Source of the DNA: Mucilaginibacter sp.
Lineage (GTDB): Bacteria; Bacteroidota; Bacteroidia; Sphingobacteriales; Sphingobacteriaceae
Assembly: GCA_016763755.1 (NCBI GenBank)
Contig: JAESTD010000298.1
Coordinates: 1-37,746 of the forward strand
DNA: 37,746 nt
Reading direction: 5' to 3'
Below, piece by piece: positions 1 through 9,001 of this stretch. The notes beneath the pieces were generated by a model. The model was not told the DNA's origin and searched no databases. It saw only the letters and a program-made list of their open reading frames with translations. The translations under genes and the position numbers were made by a program. Position 1 is the stretch's first letter. Each line of letters begins with the position of its first letter.

Positions 1-813
1 ACTGCTACGCGAGACAACATTACGCAATTGCAAACCTTCGGAAATATATTGATACCGCCCGGGAGCGGCGAGCTGGCAAGTGGCTTACACGGTGAAGGAC
101 GCATGGCCGAACCTGAAGAAATAGTGGCATTTTTAGAAGCCGATATTAAAAAAAAGCTTCCGTTGGTTAATAAAAGGGTACTGGTTACAGCCGGGCCTAC
201 GTATGAGGCTATTGATCCGGTAAGGTTTATTGGTAATCATTCGTCCGGTAAAATGGGTTTTGCTTTGGCCGATGAACTGGCTTCCCTTGGGGCCGATGTT
301 ACTTTGATAGCGGGGCCTACAGCGCAGAAAAGCAAATATCAAAGCATCAAACGCATTGATGTTACCAGCGCTGCCGAGATGCTTGCCGCTTGTCTGGATA
401 ATTTCACTGATGCTGATGCCTGCGTAATGTGCGCCGCCGTGGCCGATTATACTCCGGCGCAGGTAGCAACACAGAAGATCAAAAAGACTGAAGACCATTT
501 CAATATCGTGCTGAAGAAAACTACGGATATACTAAAAACCCTTGGTCAGCAGAAACGTGACAATCAGGTTTTGGTAGGTTTTGCTTTAGAAACAAACAAC
601 GAGGAAGAGCACGCCAAAGAAAAACTGCAGAAGAAAAATCTCGACCTGATTGTATTAAACTCATTAAACGACAGTGGCGCGGGTTTTAAAAGTGATACCA
701 ATAAAGTAACTTTGATAGCGCGCGACCATAGCAAAACTGTTTTCGAGTTAAAAAACAAAACCGAGGTAGCGCGGGATATCTGCTCAAGAATTACCCAACT
801 GCTTAACAAATGA
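1..813 (+). CDS. coaBC: Bifunctional phosphopantothenoylcysteine decarboxylase/phosphopantothenate-cysteine ligase CoaBC, 5' truncated by the window edge
   Basis: Frame is open from base 1 (TATRDNITQLQTFGN...), with the CoaB signature VLVTAGPTYEAIDPVRFIGNHSSGKMGFALA and C-terminal DLIVLNSLND. The listed start at 28 is an internal TTG. Confidence 0.93.
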   Translation, partial: TATRDNITQLQTFGNILIPPGSGELASGLHGEGRMAEPEEIVAFLEADIKKKLPLVNKRVLVTAGPTYEAIDPVRFIGNHSSGKMGFALADELASLGADVTLIAGPTAQKSKYQSIKRIDVTSAAEMLAACLDNFTDADACVMCAAVADYTPAQVATQKIKKTEDHFNIVLKKTTDILKTLGQQKRDNQVLVGFALETNNEEEHAKEKLQKKNLDLIVLNSLNDSGAGFKSDTNKVTLIARDHSKTVFELKNKTEVARDICSRITQLLNK

Positions 814-1709
814 GAAAACTGCTCACTTTAACATTCCTCAGCCTATGCTGCTTTTACGCAAAAGCGCAAGACTTAAATGCACGTGTTAAAGTGGTAGCCC
901 CCAAAATACAGGTAACCAATACCCGAATTTTCCAGACCTTGGAGCGCGCCATGAAGGATTTTCTGAACGGCCGTAAGTGGAGTGCCGATGATATTGCTCC
1001 GAACGAACGCATTGATTGTAACTTTGTACTAAACATCACCAACTGGGATGGCAGCAGCAGTTTTAGCGGCGAGTTGCAGGTACAATCGTCAAGGCCTGTG
1101 TATAATTCAACTTACACCACTACCCTGCTCAACATTAATGATAAGGATGTTGATTTCACCTATACCGACGGCCAGACCATTGATTACACGGATCAAAACT
1201 TTCAAAGCAATTTAAGCTCCATCATGGCTTTTTATGCTTACGTTATTGTTGGGATGGATTATGACTCGTTCTCTAAATTTGGCGGTACACCTTATTTTCT
1301 GAATGCCCAAACAGTCGCAATTAACGCCCAAACATCCTCGTACAAGGGATGGAAAGGTTTTGACAACAGTAACGTAAACCGCTACTGGCTGATGGAAAAC
1401 CTGAACAACAAGATCTACAATAACCTGCGCGAACTGATATATAACTATCACCGCAATGGTTTAGATATGATGGCGGAAAATGCCGGCAAAGCACGCAAAT
1501 ACATTGGCACCTTATTGCCTGTATTAAATGATGTGGATAGAAAACGCTTGGGCTCGTACTTCCCACTGGCTTTTTTCACGGCTAAAAACAATGAGCTGAT
1601 CTCTATTTTCAGTGCGGCTGCCCCGCAGGACAGGATGGCTGCCATGAATATCCTCAACGCGGTTGACCCTGCTAATGGCAGTAAATACCAAACGCTGAGC
1701 GGCAGGTAA
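810..1709 (+). CDS. DUF4835 family protein (PorD-like, type IX secretion associated), with signal peptide
   Basis: N-terminal signal peptide MRKLLTLTFLSLCCFYAKAQ; sequence and position directly after coaBC (ATGA overlap) fit the DUF4835 family of Bacteroidota. Confidence 0.75.
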   Translation: MRKLLTLTFLSLCCFYAKAQDLNARVKVVAPKIQVTNTRIFQTLERAMKDFLNGRKWSADDIAPNERIDCNFVLNITNWDGSSSFSGELQVQSSRPVYNSTYTTTLLNINDKDVDFTYTDGQTIDYTDQNFQSNLSSIMAFYAYVIVGMDYDSFSKFGGTPYFLNAQTVAINAQTSSYKGWKGFDNSNVNRYWLMENLNNKIYNNLRELIYNYHRNGLDMMAENAGKARKYIGTLLPVLNDVDRKRLGSYFPLAFFTAKNNELISIFSAAAPQDRMAAMNILNAVDPANGSKYQTLSGR

Positions 1710-1731
1710 TAACGCAGTTAACACCGCACGT

Positions 1732-1859
1732 TGTCATTTCGAGCGAGCACAGGGGTGGGAAGTGCGGGAAGGAGCGACGAGAAATCTTCTACGCTGTCAA
1801 GCAATCCTGAAAATAGCCGGCAGAAGATTTCTCCTCGTTATCAATCGTTCGAAATGACA
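1732..1859. repeat. Intergenic imperfect palindromic repeat, family 1 copy A
   Basis: TGTCATTTCGAGCGAGCA...GCGACGAGAAATCTTCTACG ... GCAGAAGATTTCTCCTCG...CGTTCGAAATGACA; ends and internal blocks are inverted copies of each other; second copy at 21303-21427. Confidence 0.85.
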
Positions 1860-1878
1860 TAATTATTAAAGTGTTGTT

Positions 1879-2192
1879 TTAAGTTATATCCGTTCCCCCC
1901 TTCCTCAACACCTTTTTATCAATATAAAACGTACCGAAAGGGATAATGCATGCCAATAACACTTTGGTGATAATATCTTTTTTCCAGCGTTGTTCTATAC
2001 CCACACTTATTGTATTGTAGATAAACAGCAAAAAAAGCGACCCATGTATAGGCCCCATCGCTTTTACCATTGCTGGGTTGTGTGCTGCATACTTCAGCGG
2101 CACGGCAACAAAAAGTAGTACAAGCAGCGACACGCCTTCTAAAAATCAATCACACGTAACCTGCCGATATTGGTGGATAATAACGATCTCAT
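1879..2192 (-). pseudogene. DUF3817 family small membrane protein, apparently frameshifted by one base
   Basis: ATG at 2192 gives MRSLLSTNIGRLRVIDF then TAG; restoring one T in the T-run (+ strand A-run 2141-2145) continues as LEGVSLLVLLFVAVPLKYAAHNPAMVKAMGPIHGSLFLLF..., a DUF3817 signature. Span is 314 nt, one short of a codon multiple. Confidence 0.75.
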
Positions 2193-2205
2193 ATTTAAAA
2201 GAATT

Positions 2206-2673
2206 TTAATGTAAACTGCGTAAGTAAGCTCTTTGGGCCAGCGGCGAAAATGGCCATGGTATAGCCAGCAGGATAACAAGCAATGCGATACCGAACCAAA
2301 TAAGCATTGTTTTAAACTTCTGCCGGTCGCCTGCCTTGCGTTTTGCCGTGGCCGAGCCAACGGTGATCAATACAATAGCTGATAACATCATCAGCAAATG
2401 CAATACACCGAAAAAGAACGTTGGAGTGATATGCCCGTAAAATACCGGCTGCTTAAAACTGAATTTTGCATTAGGGCTTTGCGTGTAAACAAGCATACCT
2501 ACCATTAGTTGGATATGAGCAATGGTGGCGGTCCAATGCCGTAACGCATTGTCTGCGTTGCTAAAAACACGGCCTTTCATATAGCCATCACAAGCTTTAT
2601 AAATAGCGGTTAGCAGGCTTATCAGCACCACCCATCGCATAACAGAGTGGACGAATAGTAAAATATCAAACAT
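2206..2673 (-). CDS. Small integral membrane protein, about 4 TM helices, function unknown
   Basis: 155 aa hydrophobic protein (MFDILLFVHSVMRWVVLISLLTAIYKACDGY...); downstream of the palindromic site at 2690-2709. Confidence 0.7.
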   Translation of the reverse strand: MFDILLFVHSVMRWVVLISLLTAIYKACDGYMKGRVFSNADNALRHWTATIAHIQLMVGMLVYTQSPNAKFSFKQPVFYGHITPTFFFGVLHLLMMLSAIVLITVGSATAKRKAGDRQKFKTMLIWFGIALLVILLAIPWPFSPLAQRAYLRSLH

Positions 2674-2689
2674 ATGTATACATCATTAA

Positions 2690-2709
2690 AACATACCAAT
2701 TGGTATGTT
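2690..2709. promoter_or_regulatory. Probable TetR-family operator, perfect 20-bp palindrome
   Basis: AACATACCAATTGGTATGTT, self-complementary over 20 bp, just upstream of the minus-strand gene starting at 2673 and next to a tetR gene. Confidence 0.75.
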
Positions 2710-2724
2710 ATTTATCAAAAAATT

Positions 2725-3312
2725 TTACTCCATCAATTGCAGGTAGTTCTTTAACTCCAGTAAGTATGGCGTATAGCAGGCGGAACCCATTGCCTTACCC
2801 ATATTACGAATCCCTGCGTAACCGGCCACTATAAAACAGGCTGCATGTTTTGAATTTACATCTATGCGGATTTGGTTATCCTCTTTACCATGCTCAATAG
2901 TTTGGGCTATGGCGTCCTGCCATTGCTCGGTCAGCCTAACCAGCGCCTTCCTGAAATCCTCTTTCAGCGGGGCAAGTTCCTCTATCAAGTTGATTGCCGG
3001 GCAACCATACTTAGCACGCAGAAACGGAATTTTTATTAACAAGTTGCGCACCATAGCGTAGATCTGGTTAATAGGGTCGCGCGCATCTATAAGCGGTGTA
3101 ACCATGTTGGCGTACATACCAGGGTATAGCACCTCGTTGATGAGCGCCAGGCCCATTTCATCTTTGCTTTTAAAATGATAAAAGAAAGCGCCTTTGGTAA
3201 CCTGCGTGGTAGCCAAAATATTATCAATACTCGTTGCCTGGTATCCCTGGCGGTATATCAACTCGAATGATTTTTGCAATATCATCTGGCGGGTTTCTGC
3301 TGCTTTTGACAT
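2725..3312 (-). CDS. TetR/AcrR family transcriptional regulator
   Basis: N-terminal TetR HTH: RQMILQKSFELIYRQGYQATSIDNILATTQVTKGAFFYHFKSKDEMG. Confidence 0.93.
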   Translation of the reverse strand: MSKAAETRQMILQKSFELIYRQGYQATSIDNILATTQVTKGAFFYHFKSKDEMGLALINEVLYPGMYANMVTPLIDARDPINQIYAMVRNLLIKIPFLRAKYGCPAINLIEELAPLKEDFRKALVRLTEQWQDAIAQTIEHGKEDNQIRIDVNSKHAACFIVAGYAGIRNMGKAMGSACYTPYLLELKNYLQLME

Positions 3313-3324
3313 CTTTTATCTAAT

Positions 3325-3342
3325 ACATACCAATTAGTATGT
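3325..3342. promoter_or_regulatory. Second probable TetR operator, near-palindrome, in the tetR promoter
   Basis: ACATACCAATTAGTATGT, differing from the 2691-2708 site by one base; located upstream of the tetR start at 3312. Confidence 0.75.
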
Positions 3343-3476
3343 TTATGCAAACATATACGATAAATCATCTCTATCAAAACAATGCATGGTAATTTTTATG
3401 TCACTAAAATTTTGTACACATATTCGCGTTTATCAACCATTGGTTATCTTTATACCTTTTAAGCGAAACATAAACT

Positions 3477-5186
3477 ATGAACAAAAGATGGGTGTTAAAA
3501 GATGCTGCTGACGCAGACACGGTGAAAAGCTTGTCTGCCGATATAAACATAAGCACCAGACTTTCTAACATCCTTGTTCAGCGCGGCGTAACCAGTTTTG
3601 AGGAAGCGCGCTATTTCTTTCGCCCGAGCGAGCTGCATTTGCATGATCCGTTCCTGATGGCCGATATGGAAAAAGCTATCAACCGCATTGATGAAGCTAT
3701 TGCAAAAGATCAGAAAATATTAGTTTACGGAGATTATGATGTAGACGGTACTACTGCAGTTGCTTTGGTATACAGCTTTTTTAGCAAGCGGTACAGTAAT
3801 ATAGAGTATTATATCCCTGATCGTTATAAAGAAGGTTATGGCATATCTACCCAAGGCATCGATTACGCTGCTGAAAATGGCTTCAGCCTTATCATTGCTT
3901 TAGACTGTGGCATTAAATCGGTTGATAAAATTGCTTATGCCAATACATTGAGCGTTGATTTTATTATCTGCGATCACCACTTGGCTGGTGACGAATTACC
4001 TGCCGCAGTAGCCATTTTAGATCCCAAACGCCCGCAATGCGATTATCCTTATAAAGAACTATCCGGCTGCGGCATTGGCTTTAAACTGGCTCAAGCCTAC
4101 GCCGAGGTACATAATATCCCTTTTGAAGAAGTTGCCGAATACCTTGATCTTGTCGCTATCAGCGTTGCTTGCGATATTGTGCATGTTACCGGTGAAAACC
4201 GTGTGTTAGCCCATTTAGGTTTAACAAAGATTAATGAGGCGCCTTGCATCGGTGTAAAAATGCTGATGGAGGTAGCGGGCAAGGGCAAAGATTACAATAT
4301 TTCCGACGTGGTTTTTCAGTTAGGGCCGCGCATTAATGCCGCCGGTCGTATTGATGATGCCAAGCATGCCGTGCAGCTATTGATAGCCTGCCATGAGGAC
4401 GATGCACGTGAAAAAGGTGACCTGATAAACCTGCGTAACGTTGAACGTAAAGGCCACGATCAGCAAATTACGGATGAAGCTTTGAGCATTATTGATAATG
4501 ATGATGTGCTTATCGCCCGCAAATCAACAGTTGTATTTAACGAGAATTGGCACAAAGGTGTTATTGGTATTGTTGCTTCGCGCCTTACCGAGAAATACTA
4601 TCGCCCTACCGTAGTGCTAACCCGTTCAAACGGGCATGTGGCAGGTTCGGCGCGTTCTGTTTTGGGGTACGATTTGTATGAAGCATTATGCAGTTGCAGC
4701 GATTTACTTATCCAATTCGGCGGGCATAAATATGCCGCGGGCTTAACTATGGAACCGGAGAACGTTCCCGCATTTATGGCAAAGTTTGAGGAAGTAGTAT
4801 GCTCAACCATCCCCGATGAATTGCTGGTACAGCAGATAAGTATTGATGCGGAAATTAACCTGACGGAGATCGATTCCAAATTTTTCAGGATATTGAACCA
4901 GTTTGCGCCATTCGGGCCGGAGAATATGGCACCCGTGTTCATAACCAAAAATGTGTATGTTAGCGGGGCAGCCAGTTTGGTAGGCGCTAAACACTTAAAA
5001 ATGTTTGTAATGCAGCCGGGTTCGCCTGCATTCAGTTGCATTGCCTTTAACCAGGGCGAGTTACTTCCCGAACTTAAAAACGGCGTACCGTTTGATATTT
5101 GTTACACGATTGAAGAAAACGTATGGCGCGAACAACGCACTATACAATTGAACATAAAAGGCATAAGATTAGTAAGTGGTGAGTAG
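3477..5186 (+). CDS. recJ: Single-stranded-DNA-specific exonuclease RecJ
   Basis: DHH motifs: ILVYGDYDVDGTTAVAL, DFIICDHH; GPRINAAGRIDDAKHAV; FGGHKYAAGLTM; 569 aa. Confidence 0.96.
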   Translation: MNKRWVLKDAADADTVKSLSADINISTRLSNILVQRGVTSFEEARYFFRPSELHLHDPFLMADMEKAINRIDEAIAKDQKILVYGDYDVDGTTAVALVYSFFSKRYSNIEYYIPDRYKEGYGISTQGIDYAAENGFSLIIALDCGIKSVDKIAYANTLSVDFIICDHHLAGDELPAAVAILDPKRPQCDYPYKELSGCGIGFKLAQAYAEVHNIPFEEVAEYLDLVAISVACDIVHVTGENRVLAHLGLTKINEAPCIGVKMLMEVAGKGKDYNISDVVFQLGPRINAAGRIDDAKHAVQLLIACHEDDAREKGDLINLRNVERKGHDQQITDEALSIIDNDDVLIARKSTVVFNENWHKGVIGIVASRLTEKYYRPTVVLTRSNGHVAGSARSVLGYDLYEALCSCSDLLIQFGGHKYAAGLTMEPENVPAFMAKFEEVVCSTIPDELLVQQISIDAEINLTEIDSKFFRILNQFAPFGPENMAPVFITKNVYVSGAASLVGAKHLKMFVMQPGSPAFSCIAFNQGELLPELKNGVPFDICYTIEENVWREQRTIQLNIKGIRLVSGE

Positions 5187-5205
5187 TGACTGGTGAGTAG
5201 TTTTA
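5171..5205. repeat. Degenerate heptanucleotide tandem array (RGTGAGT-like)
   Basis: AGTAAGT GGTGAGT AGTGACT GGTGAGT AGTTTTA; overlaps the last codons and stop of recJ. Confidence 0.6.
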
Positions 5206-5263
5206 GCTCCGTCAGCATGAAACGCTTTTTAATTTTTACTTTTGAATTTTGAATTTTCAACCT

Positions 5264-6004
5264 ATGATATTACGCGCCGAGCATTTAATAAAGAAATATA
5301 AACAGCGTACTGTTGTTAACGATGTTACGTTCAATGTATCGCAGGGCGAGATTGTTGGATTGCTTGGACCAAACGGTGCCGGTAAAACCACATCGTTTTA
5401 CATGATCGTAGGGTTAATTAAGCCTAACGAGGGCAAGATTTTTCTCGAAGACGAAGAAATAACTACCGACCCAATGTACCGCCGTGCACAAAAAGGCATC
5501 GGCTACCTGGCACAAGAAGCATCTGTTTTCCGTAAACTTTCCGTTGAGGATAACATCAAGGCTGTATTGGAAATGGGCAAAATGACCAAGGACAAACAGC
5601 GCGACAAACTGGAAGAACTGATAGATGAGTTTAGTCTGCATAAAGTGCGCAAAAACCGAGGCGACCTGCTATCAGGCGGTGAACGCCGCCGTACCGAGAT
5701 TGCCCGCGCCCTTGCCGCCGAGCCAAACTTTATCCTGCTGGACGAGCCTTTTGCCGGTGTAGACCCTATAGCAGTAGAGGAAATCCAGGCCATGGTAGCC
5801 AAACTGAAACACCGTAACATCGGCATCCTCATTACTGATCACAACGTACAGGAAACTCTTTCCATTACCGATAGGGCTTATCTGCTGTTCGAGGGTAAGA
5901 TCCTGGAATCGGGTGTGCCAGAGGTTTTGGCCGAGAACGAACTGGTGCGTAAAGTTTACCTCGGCGCAAACTTTGTGCTGAAAAGAAAAGTTTTTCCGCA
6001 GTAA
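5264..6004 (+). CDS. lptB: LPS export ABC transporter ATP-binding protein LptB
   Basis: Walker [52 protein letters not shown]; likely start ATG at 5264 ([14 protein letters not shown]). Confidence 0.95.
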   Translation: MILRAEHLIKKYKQRTVVNDVTFNVSQGEIVGLLGPNGAGKTTSFYMIVGLIKPNEGKIFLEDEEITTDPMYRRAQKGIGYLAQEASVFRKLSVEDNIKAVLEMGKMTKDKQRDKLEELIDEFSLHKVRKNRGDLLSGGERRRTEIARALAAEPNFILLDEPFAGVDPIAVEEIQAMVAKLKHRNIGILITDHNVQETLSITDRAYLLFEGKILESGVPEVLAENELVRKVYLGANFVLKRKVFPQ

Positions 6005-6039
6005 CTTATATATTTGAGCTGTTCATAGCCAATAGATCG

Positions 6040-6087
6040 TGGTTCATGGTAGCGCTCGCGCGGTCATGAGCTATCACCCATGAACCA
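6040..6087. repeat. Intergenic inverted repeat
   Basis: TGGTTCATGG (6040-6049) and CCATGAACCA (6078-6087) are exact reverse complements. Confidence 0.6.
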
Positions 6088-6099
6088 TAAGCCAACAGT

Positions 6100-7626
6100 A
6101 TGACCCTTTTCAACTCCGTGTTTACCTGGTTCATGAAAAAGCGTATCCATCAGATAGAGCTTTTTATGAAATACCCTAATGAGGTGCAGGAAGAATGGTT
6201 TGAGCAGTTGATAGCAGGTGCCGAAAACACCGAATGGGGCAAAAAATATGGTTACAAAAGCATCGAAAACCTGAGTCAGTTTAAGCAGCGGGTTCCCATC
6301 CAAACATACGATACACTGAAGCCTTACATTGAGCGAATGCTTAAAGGTGAGCAAAACGTACTTTGGCCTTCAGAAATAAGGTGGTTTGCCAAGTCATCAG
6401 GCACTACCAGTGATCGCAGCAAGTTTATTCCCGTAAGTGAAGAATCATTAGAGGAATGCCACTTTAAAGGTGGTAAGGATATGCTTACCCTCTATTTTAA
6501 CAACAGACCAAACGCCCGCATTTTTACCGGGAAGAGTCTAACCCTTGGCGGTAGCCACCAGGTAGCACAGCTCAATACAGATACTTTCTTCGGTGATCTT
6601 TCGGCCGTTATCATGAAAAACCTGCCCCTTTGGGCCGAGTTTTATCGCACTCCGCATTTGGATATTGCACTGTTAGAGAACTTTGAGGAAAAGATAGAGA
6701 AAATGGCTTACGCCACCAAGGATGTTAATGTAACCAGCATCAGCGGCGTACCAACTTGGAACTTGTTGTTATTTAAACGTATCCTGGAGATCACTGGCAA
6801 AGCTAATTTGCTCGAAGTTTGGCCAAACCTTGAACTGTACTTCCATGGTGCCGTAAATTTCACACCCTATCGAGAACAGTTCAGCAAACTGATCCCTAAA
6901 AACGATATGTATTACCTGGAAACCTACAATGCATCAGAAGGTTTCTTTGGCATACAGGACCTGGAACAACCAGGCGATATGTTGTTGATGCTTGATTATG
7001 GCATTTTCTATGAATTTCTTCCGCTCGAAAATATTCATGATGAGCATCCTCAAACACTCACGTTAGATGAGGTGCAGTTGAATAAAAACTATGCGCTTAT
7101 CATTAGCACCAATGCCGGTTTATGGCGATATATGATTGGCGATACCATTAAATTCACTTCGCTTTCGCCGTTCCGGATCCAGATCACCGGCCGTACCAAA
7201 CATTTTATAAACGCCTTTGGCGAGGAGCTGATCATAGACAATGCCGAGCGAGCCCTTGCAGAAGCTTGTTCGCAAACAGGAGCAATCATCCGCGATTACA
7301 CTGCTGCTCCGGTATATTTTAGTGATAACGAGTGCGGGGCACATGAGTGGCTGATAGAATTTGATAAACATCCCGCAGAATTTGAACGCTTTGTTGACCT
7401 GCTTGATGAAACGCTGCGCAAAGAAAACTCTGATTACGACGCAAAGCGCTTTAAGGATATGGCCTTACGCCGCCCGTTAGTGCGATTAATGGAACAAAAC
7501 ACATTCTTTAACTGGATGAAAACCCGCGGTAAAATTGGCGGTCAGCACAAAGTACCACGATTGGCCAATACGCGCGAATATGTCGACTCCATTTTAAGCC
7601 TCACAACATTCGTTAGCAAAAATTAG
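6100..7626 (+). CDS. GH3 auxin-responsive promoter family protein (ANL-like acyl-adenylating enzyme)
   Basis: GH3-type features: FAKSSGTTSDRSKFIPVS, GVPTWNLLLFKRIL, YNASEGFFGIQ, YALIISTNAGLWRYMIGDTIKFTS, ITGRTKHFINAFGEELI. Confidence 0.9.
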   Translation: MTLFNSVFTWFMKKRIHQIELFMKYPNEVQEEWFEQLIAGAENTEWGKKYGYKSIENLSQFKQRVPIQTYDTLKPYIERMLKGEQNVLWPSEIRWFAKSSGTTSDRSKFIPVSEESLEECHFKGGKDMLTLYFNNRPNARIFTGKSLTLGGSHQVAQLNTDTFFGDLSAVIMKNLPLWAEFYRTPHLDIALLENFEEKIEKMAYATKDVNVTSISGVPTWNLLLFKRILEITGKANLLEVWPNLELYFHGAVNFTPYREQFSKLIPKNDMYYLETYNASEGFFGIQDLEQPGDMLLMLDYGIFYEFLPLENIHDEHPQTLTLDEVQLNKNYALIISTNAGLWRYMIGDTIKFTSLSPFRIQITGRTKHFINAFGEELIIDNAERALAEACSQTGAIIRDYTAAPVYFSDNECGAHEWLIEFDKHPAEFERFVDLLDETLRKENSDYDAKRFKDMALRRPLVRLMEQNTFFNWMKTRGKIGGQHKVPRLANTREYVDSILSLTTFVSKN

Positions 7627-7686
7627 TATTGCATTGTAGCGTTTTAAATCATGGTTACGTAAGTTTAATAACTAAACTTAAATACT

Positions 7687-8064
7687 ATGAAGAAGTACCT
7701 TATCATCCTGGCACTAACTGCCATTTTCTCATCCTGCAAAAAAGATAAACCTGTTAGCGCGTTAAATGGCACCTGGGAGCTTCACTCTATAGCCGGCCCT
7801 TTTTCCACAACAAGCGAGCCGGTAAAGCTCAGATATGTGATCACCAACGAGAACCAGTATGTGTTATCCGCTTTAGGCAACGAATTAGAACACGGTATCT
7901 TCATTTTAAATCTTGATAAACAGAGCGGTGAATATCGTTCCGGTAATATTGTATTTGGCCAGTCCTCTAAAGTTCAGGAATTTCATCTTAAAGCTGATAC
8001 CTTTATCATAGGCACTATCTCACCGGATTCGCCAAGCGCAAAATACGCAAGGATAAAGAAATAA
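7687..8064 (+). CDS. Small lipocalin-like lipoprotein, tandem paralog 1
   Basis: Lipobox signal MKKYLIILALTAIFSSC; NGTWEL near N-terminus; ...ADTFIIGTISPDSPSAKYARIKK C-terminus shared with following genes. Confidence 0.85.
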   Translation: MKKYLIILALTAIFSSCKKDKPVSALNGTWELHSIAGPFSTTSEPVKLRYVITNENQYVLSALGNELEHGIFILNLDKQSGEYRSGNIVFGQSSKVQEFHLKADTFIIGTISPDSPSAKYARIKK

Positions 8065-8152
8065 TTATCAACGCTTTATCGCTAAAAACCTCTACTTGGT
8101 TGTAGCATTTCCGCAGGTGATTGCGTAACTGTATAAACTAAACTTAAATACC

Positions 8153-8554
8153 ATGAAGAAATACCTTATCATCCTGGCATTGTTTGCCATTTTCTCATCT
8201 TGCAAAAAAGACAAACCGGTAACTCCAAGTATCACGGGCACTTGGGAACTTAAAACCATTTTAGCCAGCATTACCATCACTGTTGAGGACAAAGACAAAG
8301 AAACCTACGTATTTACAGCAGATAATCGTTACATAAAAACCGCGGCAGACAAAACACAGACGAGCGGAACTTTTGTCTTAAAACTCACCGGTGAACAAGA
8401 TGGTCGACGCTATGGCAATATTACATTTAGCGACACTCAGAAAACCGAGGTTATCACATTTAAAGGCGATGACCTGGTAATAGGTGATTCCAGCTTAGAC
8501 ATGCCAAGCTACCGGTATGCAAGGGTAAAGAAAGCTTCAATATTTGGCAACTAA
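8153..8554 (+). CDS. Small lipocalin-like lipoprotein, tandem paralog 2
   Basis: MKKYLIILALFAIFSSCKKDKP; GTWEL; YVFTADNRY; YRYARVKK. Confidence 0.85.
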   Translation: MKKYLIILALFAIFSSCKKDKPVTPSITGTWELKTILASITITVEDKDKETYVFTADNRYIKTAADKTQTSGTFVLKLTGEQDGRRYGNITFSDTQKTEVITFKGDDLVIGDSSLDMPSYRYARVKKASIFGN

Positions 8555-8593
8555 GTAATACCTGTTTACTATTTATCTAAAAATATGCTCAAT

Positions 8594-8977
8594 ATGAAAA
8601 AATCGTTATTGATAATTATAGCTGTTTTTGCTTTCGCTTCCTGCAAAAAAGATAAACCAACTACCCCTACCACTTATTGTTCATGGCGTCTAAACTCTGT
8701 AATTACTGATAATGGTAAATATGTTGTTGCGGAAAAAGATAAAGACTCTTATCAATTCAACACAAATAGCAAATATGTTAAGACTATGCCGGATAAGAAT
8801 ACAATACAGGGGAATTTCACTTTTACGCTTAGTGATGAATCCGAGGGTCGCCGTTTCGGTAGTATTACGTTCAGCAATCCGACAGACACACAACCGTTAA
8901 CTATTAAAGGTGATACGATCGTAACTGGCTCCTCATATATTGATGGGCCAAGATTTATTTATGCAAGAATAAAATAG
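8594..8977 (+). CDS. Small lipocalin-like lipoprotein, tandem paralog 3
   Basis: MKKSLLIIIAVFAFASCKKDKP; SWRL; YQFNTNSKY; GPRFIYARIK. Likely start 8594 rather than 8585. Confidence 0.83.
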   Translation: MKKSLLIIIAVFAFASCKKDKPTTPTTYCSWRLNSVITDNGKYVVAEKDKDSYQFNTNSKYVKTMPDKNTIQGNFTFTLSDESEGRRFGSITFSNPTDTQPLTIKGDTIVTGSSYIDGPRFIYARIK

Positions 8978-9001
8978 TATAATCAATTTTATCTACTGGT
9001 C

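Noticed and set aside
133-498. Antisense ORF within coaBC, and similar antisense ORFs throughout (e.g. 4598-5041, 5503-5832, 10178-10735, 18557-18970)
   Set aside because: Overlap fully with well-recognised genes on the other strand and show no recognisable protein features.
2139-2192. Programmed -1 frameshift in the DUF3817 gene
   Set aside because: The GAT TTT TAG context is not a canonical X XXY YYZ slippery heptamer, and two other genes show the same one-base A/T-run loss, so an indel or sequencing error is favoured.
8690-8900. Small alternative-frame ORFs in the lipoprotein array (8690-8893 minus, 8712-8900 plus)
   Set aside because: Out of frame with paralogous lipoprotein genes whose motifs are conserved.
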